Assembly: GCA_965225915.1 (NCBI GenBank) | Contig: OZ245326.1 | Span: forward strand, 1,302,001 to 1,366,000 | Source: JAAXHH01 sp965225915 | GTDB lineage: Bacteria > JAAXHH01 | DNA: 64,000 bases | Direction of reading: 5' to 3' | Shown: positions 25,164-34,929 of the stretch, one piece after another | Numbering within the stretch: position 1 is the first letter of the stretch | How the letters are laid out: each line of letters opens with the position of its first letter | Notes under the pieces: model-generated | Databases searched by the model: none | Told to the model about the DNA's origin: nothing | What the model saw: only the letters and a program-made list of their open reading frames with translations | Program-made: the position numbers and the translations under genes

Positions 25164-26465
25164 ATGGCCAGTCTGCTCGTTGAGGGAGGCAAGCCGCTTT
25201 CCGGTACGATCGTACCGTCCGGCAACAAGAACGCGGTCCTGCCCATCCTCTGCGCCACCCTGTTGACCGATGAGACGGTGACTATTCGGAATGTGCCGAA
25301 CATCACCGACGTTCGGAAGATTGTTGATTTCCTCGAGGTGCTGGGTTCCCGGATCGACTGGGATCGCTCGGCGAGCACGCTGCGCATCAACAACGCCGAG
25401 TTTCACGATGACACCGGCGAAGTGGCCCTGCCGGAGGGTATGCGTTCGGCCTTGTTGCTGCTTCCCGGCCTGCTGCACCGAACCCGCTCCATCCGCTTTT
25501 CGAATGCCAAGGGCTGTGCCCTTGGTGTACGTGAGATCGACCCGCACGTGGACATGCTGCGCTCTCTGGGCGTGCGGATCGTGTCGGAAGATCCCATTGA
25601 ATTCGAGTTGAAAGGGCGTTTCAGGGGTGAGCGGATCTGGCAGGACTACGTATCGGTGACGGGTACGGAAAACTTCATCATGGGTGCGGTCCTGGGCGAG
25701 GGGAAGTCAACCCTGATAAATGCCGCGTGCGAACCGCACGTGCAGGACCTCTGCCAATTTCTCAATGCGTTGGGAGCGAGGATAGAAGGCATCGGAGCGA
25801 ACATCCTGCATATCCAGGGCGTGGACCGGCTCGGCGGTGGAATGGTGGATATCACACCCGACCATCACGAGATCACGACCTTCCTGGCCGTTGGCGCCAT
25901 GACGGGCGGAGAAGTGCGGGTCAAGCAAGCGATACCGCATCATTTCGACCTGATCAACCGATGCTTCAGGAAACTGGGCGTAAACATCGAATACGAGTGC
26001 GATACCGCGATGGTGCGCGGAAACCAGCCCCACAGGATAGAGAACCCCTTCACGTCCAATATCCTGGCCAAGATCGAAGCCGCACCCTGGCCCTACCTCC
26101 CGGCCGACCTGCTCCCCCTGATGATCCCCCTGGCTATACGGGCGGAAGGATCGATCATGTTCTGGAACAAGGTGTACGAAGGCGCCTTCTTCTGGATATC
26201 GGAACTGGTCAAATTCGGCGCCCACGTGGTCATCAACGACCCCCACCGCATTATCGTCTTCGGGAACCGGCCCCTGCAGCCTGCCACGGTGGAAGCGCCG
26301 TACATCATCCGGGCCGCCGTGGCCCTGTACATGACCGCCGCCAGCATCCCGGGAACCAGCGTCATCAAGGGCGCCGAATCGATCCGCAGGGCACATCCTG
26401 ATTTCGTGGAGAATCTGCGCGCCCTCGGCGCGGTGGTGGACTGGGATGGATTGGACGAGGACTGA
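25164..26465 (+). CDS. murA: UDP-N-acetylglucosamine 1-carboxyvinyltransferase (MurA family)
   Basis: Transfers enolpyruvate to UDP-GlcNAc, the first committed step of peptidoglycan synthesis, in the cytoplasm. It has 433 residues, within the usual length. SGNKNAVLPIL carries the catalytic Lys-Asn pair near residues 21-22. NAKGCALGVREIDPH holds the fosfomycin-target Cys in a slightly unusual context (KGCALG for GGCxIG). TGTENFIMGAVL, HEITTFLAVGAM and the C-terminal RAAVALYMTAASIPGTS also fit. AAGGAA lies 5 nt before the ATG. Sequence differences from textbook MurA leave open a specialised paralogue, but all key residues are there. Confidence 0.9.
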   Translation: MASLLVEGGKPLSGTIVPSGNKNAVLPILCATLLTDETVTIRNVPNITDVRKIVDFLEVLGSRIDWDRSASTLRINNAEFHDDTGEVALPEGMRSALLLLPGLLHRTRSIRFSNAKGCALGVREIDPHVDMLRSLGVRIVSEDPIEFELKGRFRGERIWQDYVSVTGTENFIMGAVLGEGKSTLINAACEPHVQDLCQFLNALGARIEGIGANILHIQGVDRLGGGMVDITPDHHEITTFLAVGAMTGGEVRVKQAIPHHFDLINRCFRKLGVNIEYECDTAMVRGNQPHRIENPFTSNILAKIEAAPWPYLPADLLPLMIPLAIRAEGSIMFWNKVYEGAFFWISELVKFGAHVVINDPHRIIVFGNRPLQPATVEAPYIIRAAVALYMTAASIPGTSVIKGAESIRRAHPDFVENLRALGAVVDWDGLDED

Positions 26466-26554
26466 TCGGGTCGGTTGATCTTTCGATCGAAATCGGACCG
26501 GTATCGGACTGGTTATGGACCGGCAACTTGGAATGTACTGCTTTCCGGACTAAC

Positions 26555-26611
26555 CGATGAACCTTAAGAGTGCCTGGACGATGAACCCTATGAGTGCCTA
26601 GCCGATGACCC
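26555..26611. repeat. 24-bp tandem repeat, two copies plus a partial third
   Basis: CGATGAACCTTAAGAGTGCC (26555 on) recurs as CGATGAACCCTATGAGTGCC at 26579. A third CGATGACCC begins at 26603, inside the end of the convergent gene. It fills the spacer between murA and that gene. Confidence 0.75.
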
Positions 26612-28412
26612 GAATGGGCATGAGGGGCTTGTCGGGGTCGATACCGAAATTCAGGCGCAGTTCGTGGTCCCCCCGACGGAAGGTCATCCTGCCCGTACCG
26701 GCCGGCGCGTCCACGCCCGGCGCTTCGTACAACGGGTAGCTGTCGTAGTCGATCGCCTCGTCGTTCACCCGGTGAGGACCGTCGTAGACCATCTCCATGC
26801 AGTTTCCGTCCAGGGTTTTCACGGCGACGCGGTTCCGTCCGGGCCATCCCTCGAGGTCCGGCGTCGAGGCGGCGCGTTGCAGCGCAGAACGTCCTCGAAC
26901 GATTCATGGTCTGTCGGACTTCCCCCGCCTCGAGGATCAAACCTCCAGTAGACATCCGTTATCCGTAAGAGCCAGCCGTCGATCTGGTCCGGGATTCGCC
27001 GCCAGGTGACGGGCTGTACCCGCTTCCCGGATCTCCGTCCACTCGTACGGCCCGATGGGGTACAGGGCGACGTAGGCGCCGGTGCCGGTGTCGGCCATGA
27101 TCCATCCATTCCTTTCCACCCAGGCGATGTGGCGGGGCAGGAACAGGTTGACGTAGGGGGTCTCGTCATCCGGCGGGATCTTGTACAGCACGATCACGGT
27201 ACCCTCGTGCTGCATCATCTGTTCGTAAGGCGACGCGCCGAACAGCCGGTCGGGCCACTGCAGGTAGGGCTTGTCGGAACCTATCTGCCGGCCGATCTGC
27301 TGCGGATAGCCGACGAGGAAGGCGCTGAAGCGTTCCGGGCTGCGGTACGGGTGGTTGCAGCATATCTTGGCCTGGTGGTTTTCGCCCTGCCAGGTCAGAT
27401 CCCATGATATCAGGTCGATGGGACCCGATCCCGGTCCCGGCAGGCCAGTCTGCGACGACCCCAGGGCGAAGGAAGGGCTCATGTAGGTGTATTTCCGTAC
27501 GGGACGGGCTTCGTGTTCGACGCGCCGGTAGATCGTCCTGGGCGCCTTGGTCTTTTTAACGACGTGGGCTGTGGAACGGTCATGCGCCATCTCCGCGAAC
27601 AAGGCTGGAGGCCGGTAGGCTGCCGTGGCCGCCGGAATGCAGAAGCCATGGGCATGGTGGGCCGGATCGAAATCCTCGCCGCCGAAGTACAGGTACTGCA
27701 GCCCGGCGACCGAGCCCGACCGTTTCCAGGTGTTCTCGCGGTATCCTTCCCGGCAGTGCGCTCCCGCCCAGGCTCCGTAATAGTATTCCAGCGCCATGTC
27801 GGCCACGTAGAGCGACAACACCTGCTCGGCCTGGCGTCGCAGGTGGGGATCCGCCGCGTGATCGGCGAGCACGACCATCGGCACCAGGTGCTCGGTATGG
27901 TACTGGGGTGAATCGTATTCGTGGTGGCCGTTGACGGCCGTACGCTCGATCATGCCCAGGATCCAGCGCGTTGCTTCCTGACGAACGGCTTCCGGAGTAA
28001 GGCCGTTCCACATCTGGTCCACATCCGGCCACCGTTCCGCGGCCAGCAGGCTGCCGGTGTAGAACATCAACCAGTGGTTTTCCGTGTTCCCGCGCTCCAG
28101 GACGCCCTCCGTCATGAATTCCTTTATGATCGCCACGGCCTCTTCCGGCAACCGGTCCGGCCACCTTGCGACCAGCGCACCACAGGGAAAGACGTGAAAG
28201 GGTCCGCCCACCGGTCGGCCGCCCCATCCATCCGTCTGATCGGAAAGGGACTTCCTGACGATATCGACGAGCTGGTCGTCTTCGGCCCCGTCCGTCACCA
28301 GCAACGCGCTCATATCCCAGAGCCCGACCGAACCCGTCCCGGCCCTGTACCGGACCATTTGTTCGGCCCTGGCATCCACTTGTCTGTTGTAGGTTTCCTG
28401 GTTCATGTTCAT
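26598..28412 (-). pseudogene. Frameshifted toroid/polysaccharide-lyase-like gene
   Basis: The first 492 codons read from ATG 28412 (MNMNQETYNRQVDARAEQ), which overlaps the upstream stop by ATGA. Near 26991 one extra base breaks the frame: homologous-looking sequence continues in another frame as DQIDGWLLRITDVYWRFDP. Near 26876 one base is missing, and the frame moves again to ASTPDLEGWPGRNRVAVKTL, ending MPIRVIG at the stop at 26598. Helical, Trp/Tyr-rich N-terminal half (ENHWLMFYTGSLLAAERWPD, GHHEYDSPQYHTEHL) and strand-rich C-terminal half recall alpha/alpha-toroid plus sandwich lyases of the heparinase type, but I do not recognise the family. The two shifts could be decay or sequencing indels. 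Confidence 0.65.
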
Positions 28413-29317
28413 TCCGTTTCCGGCGCCAGGATGGCGCGCACGCTTGTGAATCCTTCGATCTGACGCCATGTACCACCTCGGTCCTCCGTATACCAGAGCC
28501 CGGACGGCGTTGCGCCCGCCAGCCATGTCGAAGTAGATCCAGGATGACAAACCGCGGCGGAACACAATTGCCTGGGGCCCGTGCGGACCCAGTGACCCGA
28601 TCCGTCTCCCACTGCGACACCGTGCTGTGTGGCGGCGAGCATGGTATCCCCGGCCTGGGACAAGCCAAAGACGGCGCCGCCGTCCGGTGTATGCCCGGCC
28701 GAATCCCACCGACTGCCGTCTACGCTATGCCAGATACCCCGATCGTCGGTACCGGCCCAGAAGGTCCCCCGACAGAAAGCCAGGGCACGGACGGCCGTGC
28801 CCGACAATGAGGTCCTTCTCCAAGAATCACCGTTCCCGTCCGCGATCAGGACGCCTCCTTCCGTGCCGATCAACCAGGTCGAGGGTTCGCCGGGATGGAC
28901 CAGGATGGCGTTGGTAAACCGTTCGTTGACGCGGAGTGCGTCCGAATGGTGCGTCCACCGCACTGCGCCGAAGGCGTCCACGCGTCCGGTGGCAATGCCG
29001 TAGGGCGAACCGGCGACCACGCCCGGGATCCCCGGTATCGACGCGATGGCCATGACCTCGGTAAGGGTCTCGTCGTTAAGTTGCTTCCAGCGGTCCGCCT
29101 GGACTGCCTGGGCTGCCTGGTCCGCCTGGGCCGTCCCGTTGGACCACTCCCAAAGCCCGCTCCCCCAGCTTGCGCCGGCCAGCAGCCGTTCCGGTTCCCG
29201 GATCAGGCTCGAAATACCGTAATCCTGGGCGCCGATGCGCGGCCAGGTTCCCCCGATAGTGCCGTGAAATACGCCCTTGGATCCGATCAGCCAGTGGTTT
29301 CGCGGGATCATAGACAT
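28409..29317 (-). CDS. BNR/Asp-box beta-propeller protein
   Basis: A 302-residue protein made of repeated strands with Asp-box-like turns: DGNGDSWRRTSL, SVDGSRWDSAG, GDGSGHWVRTG and TEDRGGTWRQIEG. This is the pattern of sialidase-like or photosystem-assembly-like propellers. No signal peptide is evident, which is odd for this class. A short Gln/Ala/Asp-rich segment (TAQADQAAQAVQAD) is encoded by a 9-bp tandem repeat near 29095-29135. Its stop overlaps the start of the next gene by ATGA, indicating translational coupling with the lyase-like protein. Function unknown; the pair could handle a glycan. CAGGAAC lies upstream of the ATG. Confidence 0.65.
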   Translation of the reverse strand: MSMIPRNHWLIGSKGVFHGTIGGTWPRIGAQDYGISSLIREPERLLAGASWGSGLWEWSNGTAQADQAAQAVQADRWKQLNDETLTEVMAIASIPGIPGVVAGSPYGIATGRVDAFGAVRWTHHSDALRVNERFTNAILVHPGEPSTWLIGTEGGVLIADGNGDSWRRTSLSGTAVRALAFCRGTFWAGTDDRGIWHSVDGSRWDSAGHTPDGGAVFGLSQAGDTMLAATQHGVAVGDGSGHWVRTGPRQLCSAAVCHPGSTSTWLAGATPSGLWYTEDRGGTWRQIEGFTSVRAILAPETE

Positions 29318-29598
29318 GTTATGTTCCTGATTGGCAAAATCGTTTGAACAACGTCCAGCATGTTGGAGAGCACAACGGGGCCGCTACGCTGGCAACGGCA
29401 CCGGCAAGCAGGACTGGAATTCAGCATCCATTTCCCTCTTTTCTTATCGTTGTTGAAAAAGACCAGGTACTCAGGTAGATTGGGTACGGTGGTGCCTCTC
29501 GACCGAATGCATCATGTTCCAAAGGGGACGTGAAGTGACGAAAATAACCCTACTCGCGAGCAGTCGTCAAGCAGTCGTTTTCACTGGATAGGAATTTC

Positions 29599-30990
29599 AT
29601 GTCGGGGTTCATCGAATCGTTGTCGGTATATTTCGAGCGCCGCATGGCTCGGATCCTGATGATCGGGATCATCAGCGGATTCCCGTGGGTCCTGATCGGC
29701 ACCAGTCTCAACCTGTGGCTGCAGGAGGACGGACTGAGCCGCAGCACGATCGGCTGGGCCGGTATGATTTTCGGCGTCTACGCGGTCAATTTCCTCTGGG
29801 CGCCGCTGATAGACCGGATCAGGATACCCTGGCTGACGAAGCGATTTGGCCATCGTCGAGCCTGGGTTTTCACCCTGCAGGGCGTCATACTCATGTGTAT
29901 TGTCCTGTGGTCACTCGTCGATCCGACCACCAATCTCGCGGGCGTCATCACTATCGGTCTCGTGATCGCACTCGCGTCCGCTACGCAGGACATCGCCCTG
30001 GACGCCCTTCGAATCGAGCAGATAGGCGAGGTGGAAAGCGAATCCATGGCCGCCGGCGCCGCTACCGCCGTCGTGGGTTGGTGGACGGGGTACAAGCTCG
30101 GCGGGGTGATCGCCCTTCAAGCCGCTGAGTACTTCCAGAACGCAGGCGTCGAAGATTACTGGCAAGCTGCCTTTCTGGTCCTGGGTATCGCGATCGTCCT
30201 TTGTAACGTCGGACTCGCTTTCGTACACGAGGCTACGGTTGCGGAGCGTCTGGCAGCACAGTCCCGGGACGATCAGTGGATTACCGACCGGGTCGCAGTA
30301 CCGGGCTTGACCGGTCGTACTTTCGCGTGGCTCGCCGGTACCGTGGTCAATCCGTTGATGAGCTTCTTCAAACGCAACGGCTTCGCCATCGCCGCCACCG
30401 TACTGGGTTTCATCTTTCTGTTCAAGATCGGAGAGGCGTTTCTGGGCCGCATGTCTCTCATCTTCTACAAGGAAATCGGTTTCTCGAAAACGGATATCGC
30501 CCTCTACGGCAAAGGCCTGGGCTGGGTGACTACCGTGGCCTTCACGGTCATGGGCGGATTCTTTGCGATCCGCGTCGGACTGATACCCGCCCTCTTCGTG
30601 TCGGGCATCGCCATGGCGTCGACGAATATCCTCTTCGCCGTCCTGGCCTGGGTGGGCAAGTCCGAACCATTGTTCGCGACCGCCGTCGTGGTGGACGACC
30701 TTACCAGCGCCTTTGCGACGGTCACCTTCGTCGCCTTCATCTCGATGCTGGTTGACCGTACCTACACGGCTACGCAGTACGCGCTCATGGCGTCGATTGG
30801 CACAGCGGGCAGAACCTTCTTAGCTGCCTCCTCCGGCGCGCTGGTCGACTGGCTGGACGGCGACTGGGGCACCTTCTTCGTGATCACGGCAGTGATGGTA
30901 ACACCTTCCCTGGTCTGTCTCTGGATCATCCGAAAGCAGCTGAAAGAGATGCTGGCGGGCGCCAACATGCGCCTTTTCGGTAAGGAATAG
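29599..30990 (+). CDS. AmpG-like major facilitator permease
   Basis: A 463-residue inner-membrane transporter with about 12-14 hydrophobic segments. The start (ARILMIGIISGFPWVLIGTS, then LNLWLQEDGLSRSTIG) and FLWAPLIDRI, TQDIALDALRIE and WWTGYKLGG follow the AmpG pattern of muropeptide permeases, which import GlcNAc-anhydroMurNAc peptides for cell-wall recycling. No beta-lactamase or amidase gene is near, so the cargo may differ. TAGGAA precedes the ATG. It is divergent from the propeller gene, with a 281-bp spacer in which I see no clear promoter. murA 3 kb away is the only other wall gene here. Confidence 0.85.
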   Translation: MSGFIESLSVYFERRMARILMIGIISGFPWVLIGTSLNLWLQEDGLSRSTIGWAGMIFGVYAVNFLWAPLIDRIRIPWLTKRFGHRRAWVFTLQGVILMCIVLWSLVDPTTNLAGVITIGLVIALASATQDIALDALRIEQIGEVESESMAAGAATAVVGWWTGYKLGGVIALQAAEYFQNAGVEDYWQAAFLVLGIAIVLCNVGLAFVHEATVAERLAAQSRDDQWITDRVAVPGLTGRTFAWLAGTVVNPLMSFFKRNGFAIAATVLGFIFLFKIGEAFLGRMSLIFYKEIGFSKTDIALYGKGLGWVTTVAFTVMGGFFAIRVGLIPALFVSGIAMASTNILFAVLAWVGKSEPLFATAVVVDDLTSAFATVTFVAFISMLVDRTYTATQYALMASIGTAGRTFLAASSGALVDWLDGDWGTFFVITAVMVTPSLVCLWIIRKQLKEMLAGANMRLFGKE

Positions 30991-31060
30991 GCGGACCTTT
31001 CCTATCTGGATCCGGACGGCGCAAGCGTTTGCGGTTCGGATTCATAAGAGAAGAACAAAT

Positions 31061-32129
31061 TTGACAGAATCGAAACAACTCGCCGATCGGCTGATGCGGT
31101 TGCCGGACCTGCCCCGCGCACCTCTGGTTCAGCTACCCACACCGATCCATAGACTCGCCAATTTCGGCGCCCATCTGGACGGACCGGACCTGTGGATCAA
31201 GCGCGATGACCTGACCGGGCTGGTGGGCGGCGGCAACAAGTCCCGCAAGCTGGAGTTCCTGGTGGGAGACGCCCTGCGATCAGGCGCAGACACGCTGGTG
31301 ACGGTAGGGGCGATCCAGTCGAACCACACCCGGCAAACGGCGGCGGCCGCGGCCAGGTGCGGGTTGCGGTGCGCCTTGCTGCACTGCGCCTGGACCAGGG
31401 ATGCCGGTCCTGAATACCGAAGGGTGGGTAATATCCTGTTCAGCAGCATACTGGGCGCCGAACTTTTTCTCGACGAACGCGAACGTCCCATTGAGGATCA
31501 GGGCCCGCTGGAGGAACTGGTAGAACACCTGCGCCAGCAGGGACACAAGCCTTACCCGATCCCGGGCGGGGCGTCGGAACACCCCCTGGGAAGCATGGGC
31601 TATGTCGCCTGTGCCTCGGAGATCCTGCAGCAATCGCGCGACCAGGGGCTTCATTTCGACTATGTGGTGCATTGCACGGGCAGCGGCAGTACGCAGGCGG
31701 GACTGGTCGCCGGTTTCGCCGCACTGGGAACCGATACGCGGGTGATCGGCGTTTCGGACGACAACGAGGTCGAGATCAAGAAGGACGCCGTGCGCTCCGG
31801 TTGGCGAATGAAACGCTAGAGACGCTTGCCCTGCCACAGCGCATCGTCCCCGACGACATTGAGATAATCACGGCCACGACCGACCCCTACGGCGTTGTTT
31901 CGTCGAAAGACGTTCTTGAAGGGATCCACCTGCTGGCGCGCAGTGAAGGGCTTGATGGCCGATCCGGTCTACGAGGGGAAGGCGGTCCGTCGGCCTGCTC
32001 AAACTCGCGGACCAGGGACGGTTCGAACCGGACAGCCGCATACTGCTCATGCACCTGGGAGGCACCCCGGCGATCCACGCCTATGCCAGCCAGTTCCCTC
32101 CTGTCGAGTTCACACGGTTCGAAGCCTGA
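31061..32129 (+). pseudogene. D-cysteine desulfhydrase/ACC-deaminase family gene with three frameshifts
   Basis: A PLP enzyme of the DcyD/CuyA/ACC-deaminase group. The intact first part (TTG start, residues 1-245) has the PLP lysine in GGGNKSRKLEFLVGDAL, IQSNHTRQTAAAAA and PGGASEHPLGSMGYV. Near 31798 a base is missing and the frame moves to LANETLETLALPQRIV. Near 31954 an extra G moves it to MADPVYEGKAV. Near 31987 another extra base moves it to GLLKLADQGRFEPDSRILL, ending EFTRFEA at the stop 32127-32129. All pieces are collinear with the family, so this was one gene of about 355 codons. It is either decaying or damaged by sequencing indels. Confidence 0.82.
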
Positions 32130-32156
32130 GTGGTCTGTGCCGGAATCCCCGCAACC

Positions 32157-32185
32157 TTGACCCGCATCACCCACCCCACTATACT
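32157..32185 (+). promoter_or_regulatory. Strong promoter placed for leaderless transcription of the ANKH-like gene
   Basis: TTGACC (32157-32162), 17 bp, TATACT (32180-32185), then 8 nt to ATG 32194. The ATG is preceded by a pyrimidine-rich CTCCCCTACC, which cannot serve as a Shine-Dalgarno site. Confidence 0.7.
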
Positions 32186-32193
32186 CCCCTACC

Positions 32194-33531
32194 ATGTACA
32201 GGCCCCTTTTATGGTTCCTCCTCCCGCTTGTCATCACAGAACTGGTCTTTGAATTGGGCATCCAGGTCCTGAATGGCGGTATCGCCCGTGTACCAAGGGC
32301 GACCGAGACCCTGGCCGCCTACGGAATAGCCTGGGGCCTGGCTTCCTTTTTGAGCGGGACCGTTTCCCAGACCCGTCAGATGTCCATGGTCCTCGTCCGT
32401 GACCGGGCGACCTTTCATACGGTGTTCCGATGCGTGGTCGGGTTCGGTGGTGTGCACTTCGCACTCCTGGTCTGCCTGGCGTTCACACCGGTCGGCCTCT
32501 GGATTATCGACGAGCTTCACGCTGTTGAACCGTCCCTCGGAAACGTGGTCCGGCGGGCCCTTGGGTACCTGCTTCCTTTTCCTCTGATCGTGGGAATAAC
32601 GCGGTTCCTTTCAGGCCTGTTGCTGCGGGTACGAAGGACCGACATCGTCAGCTATGCCATGATGACGGGCATGGGCATGAGCGTTGTGTCCGTATTCGTA
32701 TTCCTGCCGACCCCGACCGTGCAGGCCGACCCGATTCTTCTGCCCGTCATCGCGACCTATTTCGGGATCCTGACGGAATTAGCCGTGATCATCTATGGAT
32801 ACAGGAGATTTGTAAGGCATACGCTAAGAAGATCCGGGGCGGCGGAGGGAGGGAATGTCGGAGCGGAGTCAACAGACCGAAGTCATATGCCTTTGACAGC
32901 GGCCTACGTGCTGTGTTTCTTCTGGCCCCTGGCCGTGACGAGCGGCGTACAGGCCGTGAGCCGGCCGATCATCAACCTGTTCGTGGCCCGTGGGGCGGAC
33001 GGCACCGAGTCGCTGGCGGTGCTCACGATCGTGTATGCCCTGGCCCACCTGCCCTACGGATGGTTGAACGAACTCAAGAACCTGCCCCCGGCCTTTCAAA
33101 GGTTGGACCCCGATGGCCGGTTGATCCGCCGGTTTACGGCGGGGTGCGGCCTGCTGTCCTTCGTCGTTATGGCCCTGATGTTCTGGACCCCGGTGCGGTT
33201 CTTCCTCCTCGAATCGCTGATCGGCGTGGATCACGAATTCGCCATGCGCTGCACCGTGCCGCTGATCATCTTTTCCTTCTTCCCCTTGGCGGTTACGGTG
33301 CGGTCCTACCTGCACGGCGTCGCGCTGCGGGATCACCGAACGAGCGCCATCGCGCCCAGTGGACCCGCCCGCGCCGGTGCCATTGTCCTCGTGGTCAACA
33401 CCCTGGCGCTGTTCGACCTGCACGGAGCGATCCGTGGCGTGGCCGCCCTGTACAGCGGGTTTGTCGTCGAAACCTTCGTGGTCCGCTGGCGCATGGGGAA
33501 GGTTCGCCGCGGCCGGGATGGTTCGATCTAG
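32194..33531 (+). CDS. Bacterial homologue of ANKH (progressive ankylosis) membrane transporter
   Basis: A 445-residue multi-pass membrane protein that lines up end to end with animal ANKH as I remember it. PLVITELVFELGIQVLNGGI matches [20 protein letters not shown]. Later AYGIAW, SRPIINLFVARG, HLPYGWLNE, MFWTP, IGVDHEFA, IFSFFPLAVTVR and DLHGAIRGVAALYSGF each have close ANKH counterparts in the same order. ANKH is a MATE/MOP-like transporter linked to export of ATP (pyrophosphate source) and citrate from animal cells. The bacterial substrate is unknown. A near-consensus promoter sits directly before the ATG, so the mRNA is probably leaderless. It stands alone, convergent with a Tat-exported aminotransferase. 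Confidence 0.85.
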   Translation: MYRPLLWFLLPLVITELVFELGIQVLNGGIARVPRATETLAAYGIAWGLASFLSGTVSQTRQMSMVLVRDRATFHTVFRCVVGFGGVHFALLVCLAFTPVGLWIIDELHAVEPSLGNVVRRALGYLLPFPLIVGITRFLSGLLLRVRRTDIVSYAMMTGMGMSVVSVFVFLPTPTVQADPILLPVIATYFGILTELAVIIYGYRRFVRHTLRRSGAAEGGNVGAESTDRSHMPLTAAYVLCFFWPLAVTSGVQAVSRPIINLFVARGADGTESLAVLTIVYALAHLPYGWLNELKNLPPAFQRLDPDGRLIRRFTAGCGLLSFVVMALMFWTPVRFFLLESLIGVDHEFAMRCTVPLIIFSFFPLAVTVRSYLHGVALRDHRTSAIAPSGPARAGAIVLVVNTLALFDLHGAIRGVAALYSGFVVETFVVRWRMGKVRRGRDGSI

Positions 33532-33540
33532 CTCAGGGCA

Positions 33541-33598
33541 AGCCCAACGCCGCGGGCTGGAGTGTTCGACCTGGCTCTGGACGAGCCCAACGCCGCGG
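33541..33598. repeat. 15-bp direct repeat in a convergent spacer
   Basis: AGCCCAACGCCGCGG at 33541-33555 and again at 33584-33598, between the ends of the ANKH-like gene and the aminotransferase gene. AGCCC with GGGCT could form a small hairpin, but there is no T-run, so I do not call a terminator. Confidence 0.7.
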
Positions 33599-33613
33599 CG
33601 GAGTAGGTTCAGT

Positions 33614-34873
33614 CTAGCTGCTCTTCGACCACCCATCCGTGATATTCAGGAACGCGTCTACGTCCTGCTCGTTGTTGAACAGGGCGGGGCCGATCCGGAT
33701 CTGTTCGTTGTTCTCGCGGAACGACAGCCGAACGCCCGCGTCGTCGAGTTCCTTATTGATGGTCTCGTAATCGGCGCCGTGATTGAAGGACACGATAGCG
33801 GACTGGTTGCCGGGCGGCGTAAACACCTCGAATCCCTGTTCGGTAAGTCCGCCGTGGAGGCGATGTGCCAGGGCGACCGTGTGCCGTTCGATGTTATCAA
33901 CGCCCACGTTTAACAGGTAGTCGAGAGATGCTGAAAGATGATAAATGGCGCCAAAGGCGGGTGTGGCATATCCGAATTTCCGGGCGTCGGTGTAAATCGT
34001 GTACCGGTTGTCGGGCAGTCTTTCATCCACCATTCTCCATCCCAGGCGATCGGGCCTGACCACGTCCATCACGTCTTCCCGTACATAGAAGGGTGCTATT
34101 CCATAACCACCAAGCAGCCACTTGTACGTGCCCGTGGTGAGGAAGTCGACCCCGGATTCCTTGATGTCGAGGTCCACCATACCTACACCCTGCACCGCGT
34201 CCGCGTACAGGTAACTGCCGTGAGCATGGGCCAGATCCGCGAGTGCCTTCAGGTCGTGCCGGTAGCCGTTCCGGTTGGATACCCACGCCACGGAGATCAG
34301 TTTCGTCTTGTCATCCACCATCTCGGCGAAGGCTTCCGGAGCGGCGACGCCGTCCACGTTGCGCACGATACGCGTTTCCACGCCGGTGGTCTCAGCCAGT
34401 TGGCTGTACATCACAAGCGATGTCGAGTAGTGCAGATCGTCGATCACCACGTTGTCCCCGGATTTCAGATCCAGGGAGTTGGCCACGATGTTCTCGCCCT
34501 CGCTGGTGGACGACACCAGTCCGATTTCCCCGGTTTCAGCCCGGACCAGGCGGGCGAATTTCTCCCGCGCGGCCTGTGTTTCTGCGAGCATGTCGCCCAG
34601 CATAATGGGACTCCTTGCCTTTGCTTCCACGAACCGGGTGGCCGCTTCTATCGAGGACAGGGGCGATGGTGACATGTAGGGTGTATTGAGGTAGACGGAT
34701 TCGTTGACGACCGGAAAATCGGATCGGACGCCGAGGGGATCGTCACCGGACGGCGTCTGCGCCGTCGCATCCGCTGTTGATTCGGCCTGATCGTTGCCAC
34801 ATGCCGCGCCCGCGGCCCCGGCAAGGGTGGCCACCGACACGATGCCCATGAACTCCCGTCTCGATACGGACAT
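33614..34873 (-). CDS. Tat-exported class V aminotransferase (cysteine desulfurase/epimerase-like)
   Basis: A 419-residue PLP enzyme of aminotransferase class V. The N-terminus MSVSRREFMGIVSVATLAGA is a twin-arginine signal, followed by AGAACG, which may be a lipobox. The enzyme would therefore be exported folded with its PLP. The body begins VRSDFPVVNESVYLNTPYMS. The cofactor region reads DNVVIDDLHYSTS, LISVAWVSNRNGYRHDLK, AVQGVGMVDLD and TTGTYKWLLGGYG, with the Schiff-base Lys. Relatives are isopenicillin-N-epimerase-like and cysteine-desulfurase-like proteins. AAAGGAG precedes the ATG, and a clear promoter lies at 34930-34958. Substrate unknown; the extracytoplasmic location is the striking point. 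Confidence 0.88.
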   Translation of the reverse strand: MSVSRREFMGIVSVATLAGAAGAACGNDQAESTADATAQTPSGDDPLGVRSDFPVVNESVYLNTPYMSPSPLSSIEAATRFVEAKARSPIMLGDMLAETQAAREKFARLVRAETGEIGLVSSTSEGENIVANSLDLKSGDNVVIDDLHYSTSLVMYSQLAETTGVETRIVRNVDGVAAPEAFAEMVDDKTKLISVAWVSNRNGYRHDLKALADLAHAHGSYLYADAVQGVGMVDLDIKESGVDFLTTGTYKWLLGGYGIAPFYVREDVMDVVRPDRLGWRMVDERLPDNRYTIYTDARKFGYATPAFGAIYHLSASLDYLLNVGVDNIERHTVALAHRLHGGLTEQGFEVFTPPGNQSAIVSFNHGADYETINKELDDAGVRLSFRENNEQIRIGPALFNNEQDVDAFLNITDGWSKSS

Positions 34874-34929
34874 GAGAAACTCCTTTTCAGTCTTTTTAAT
34901 GGATTTTGCGCAGGAAATAGTGTGTAAAA

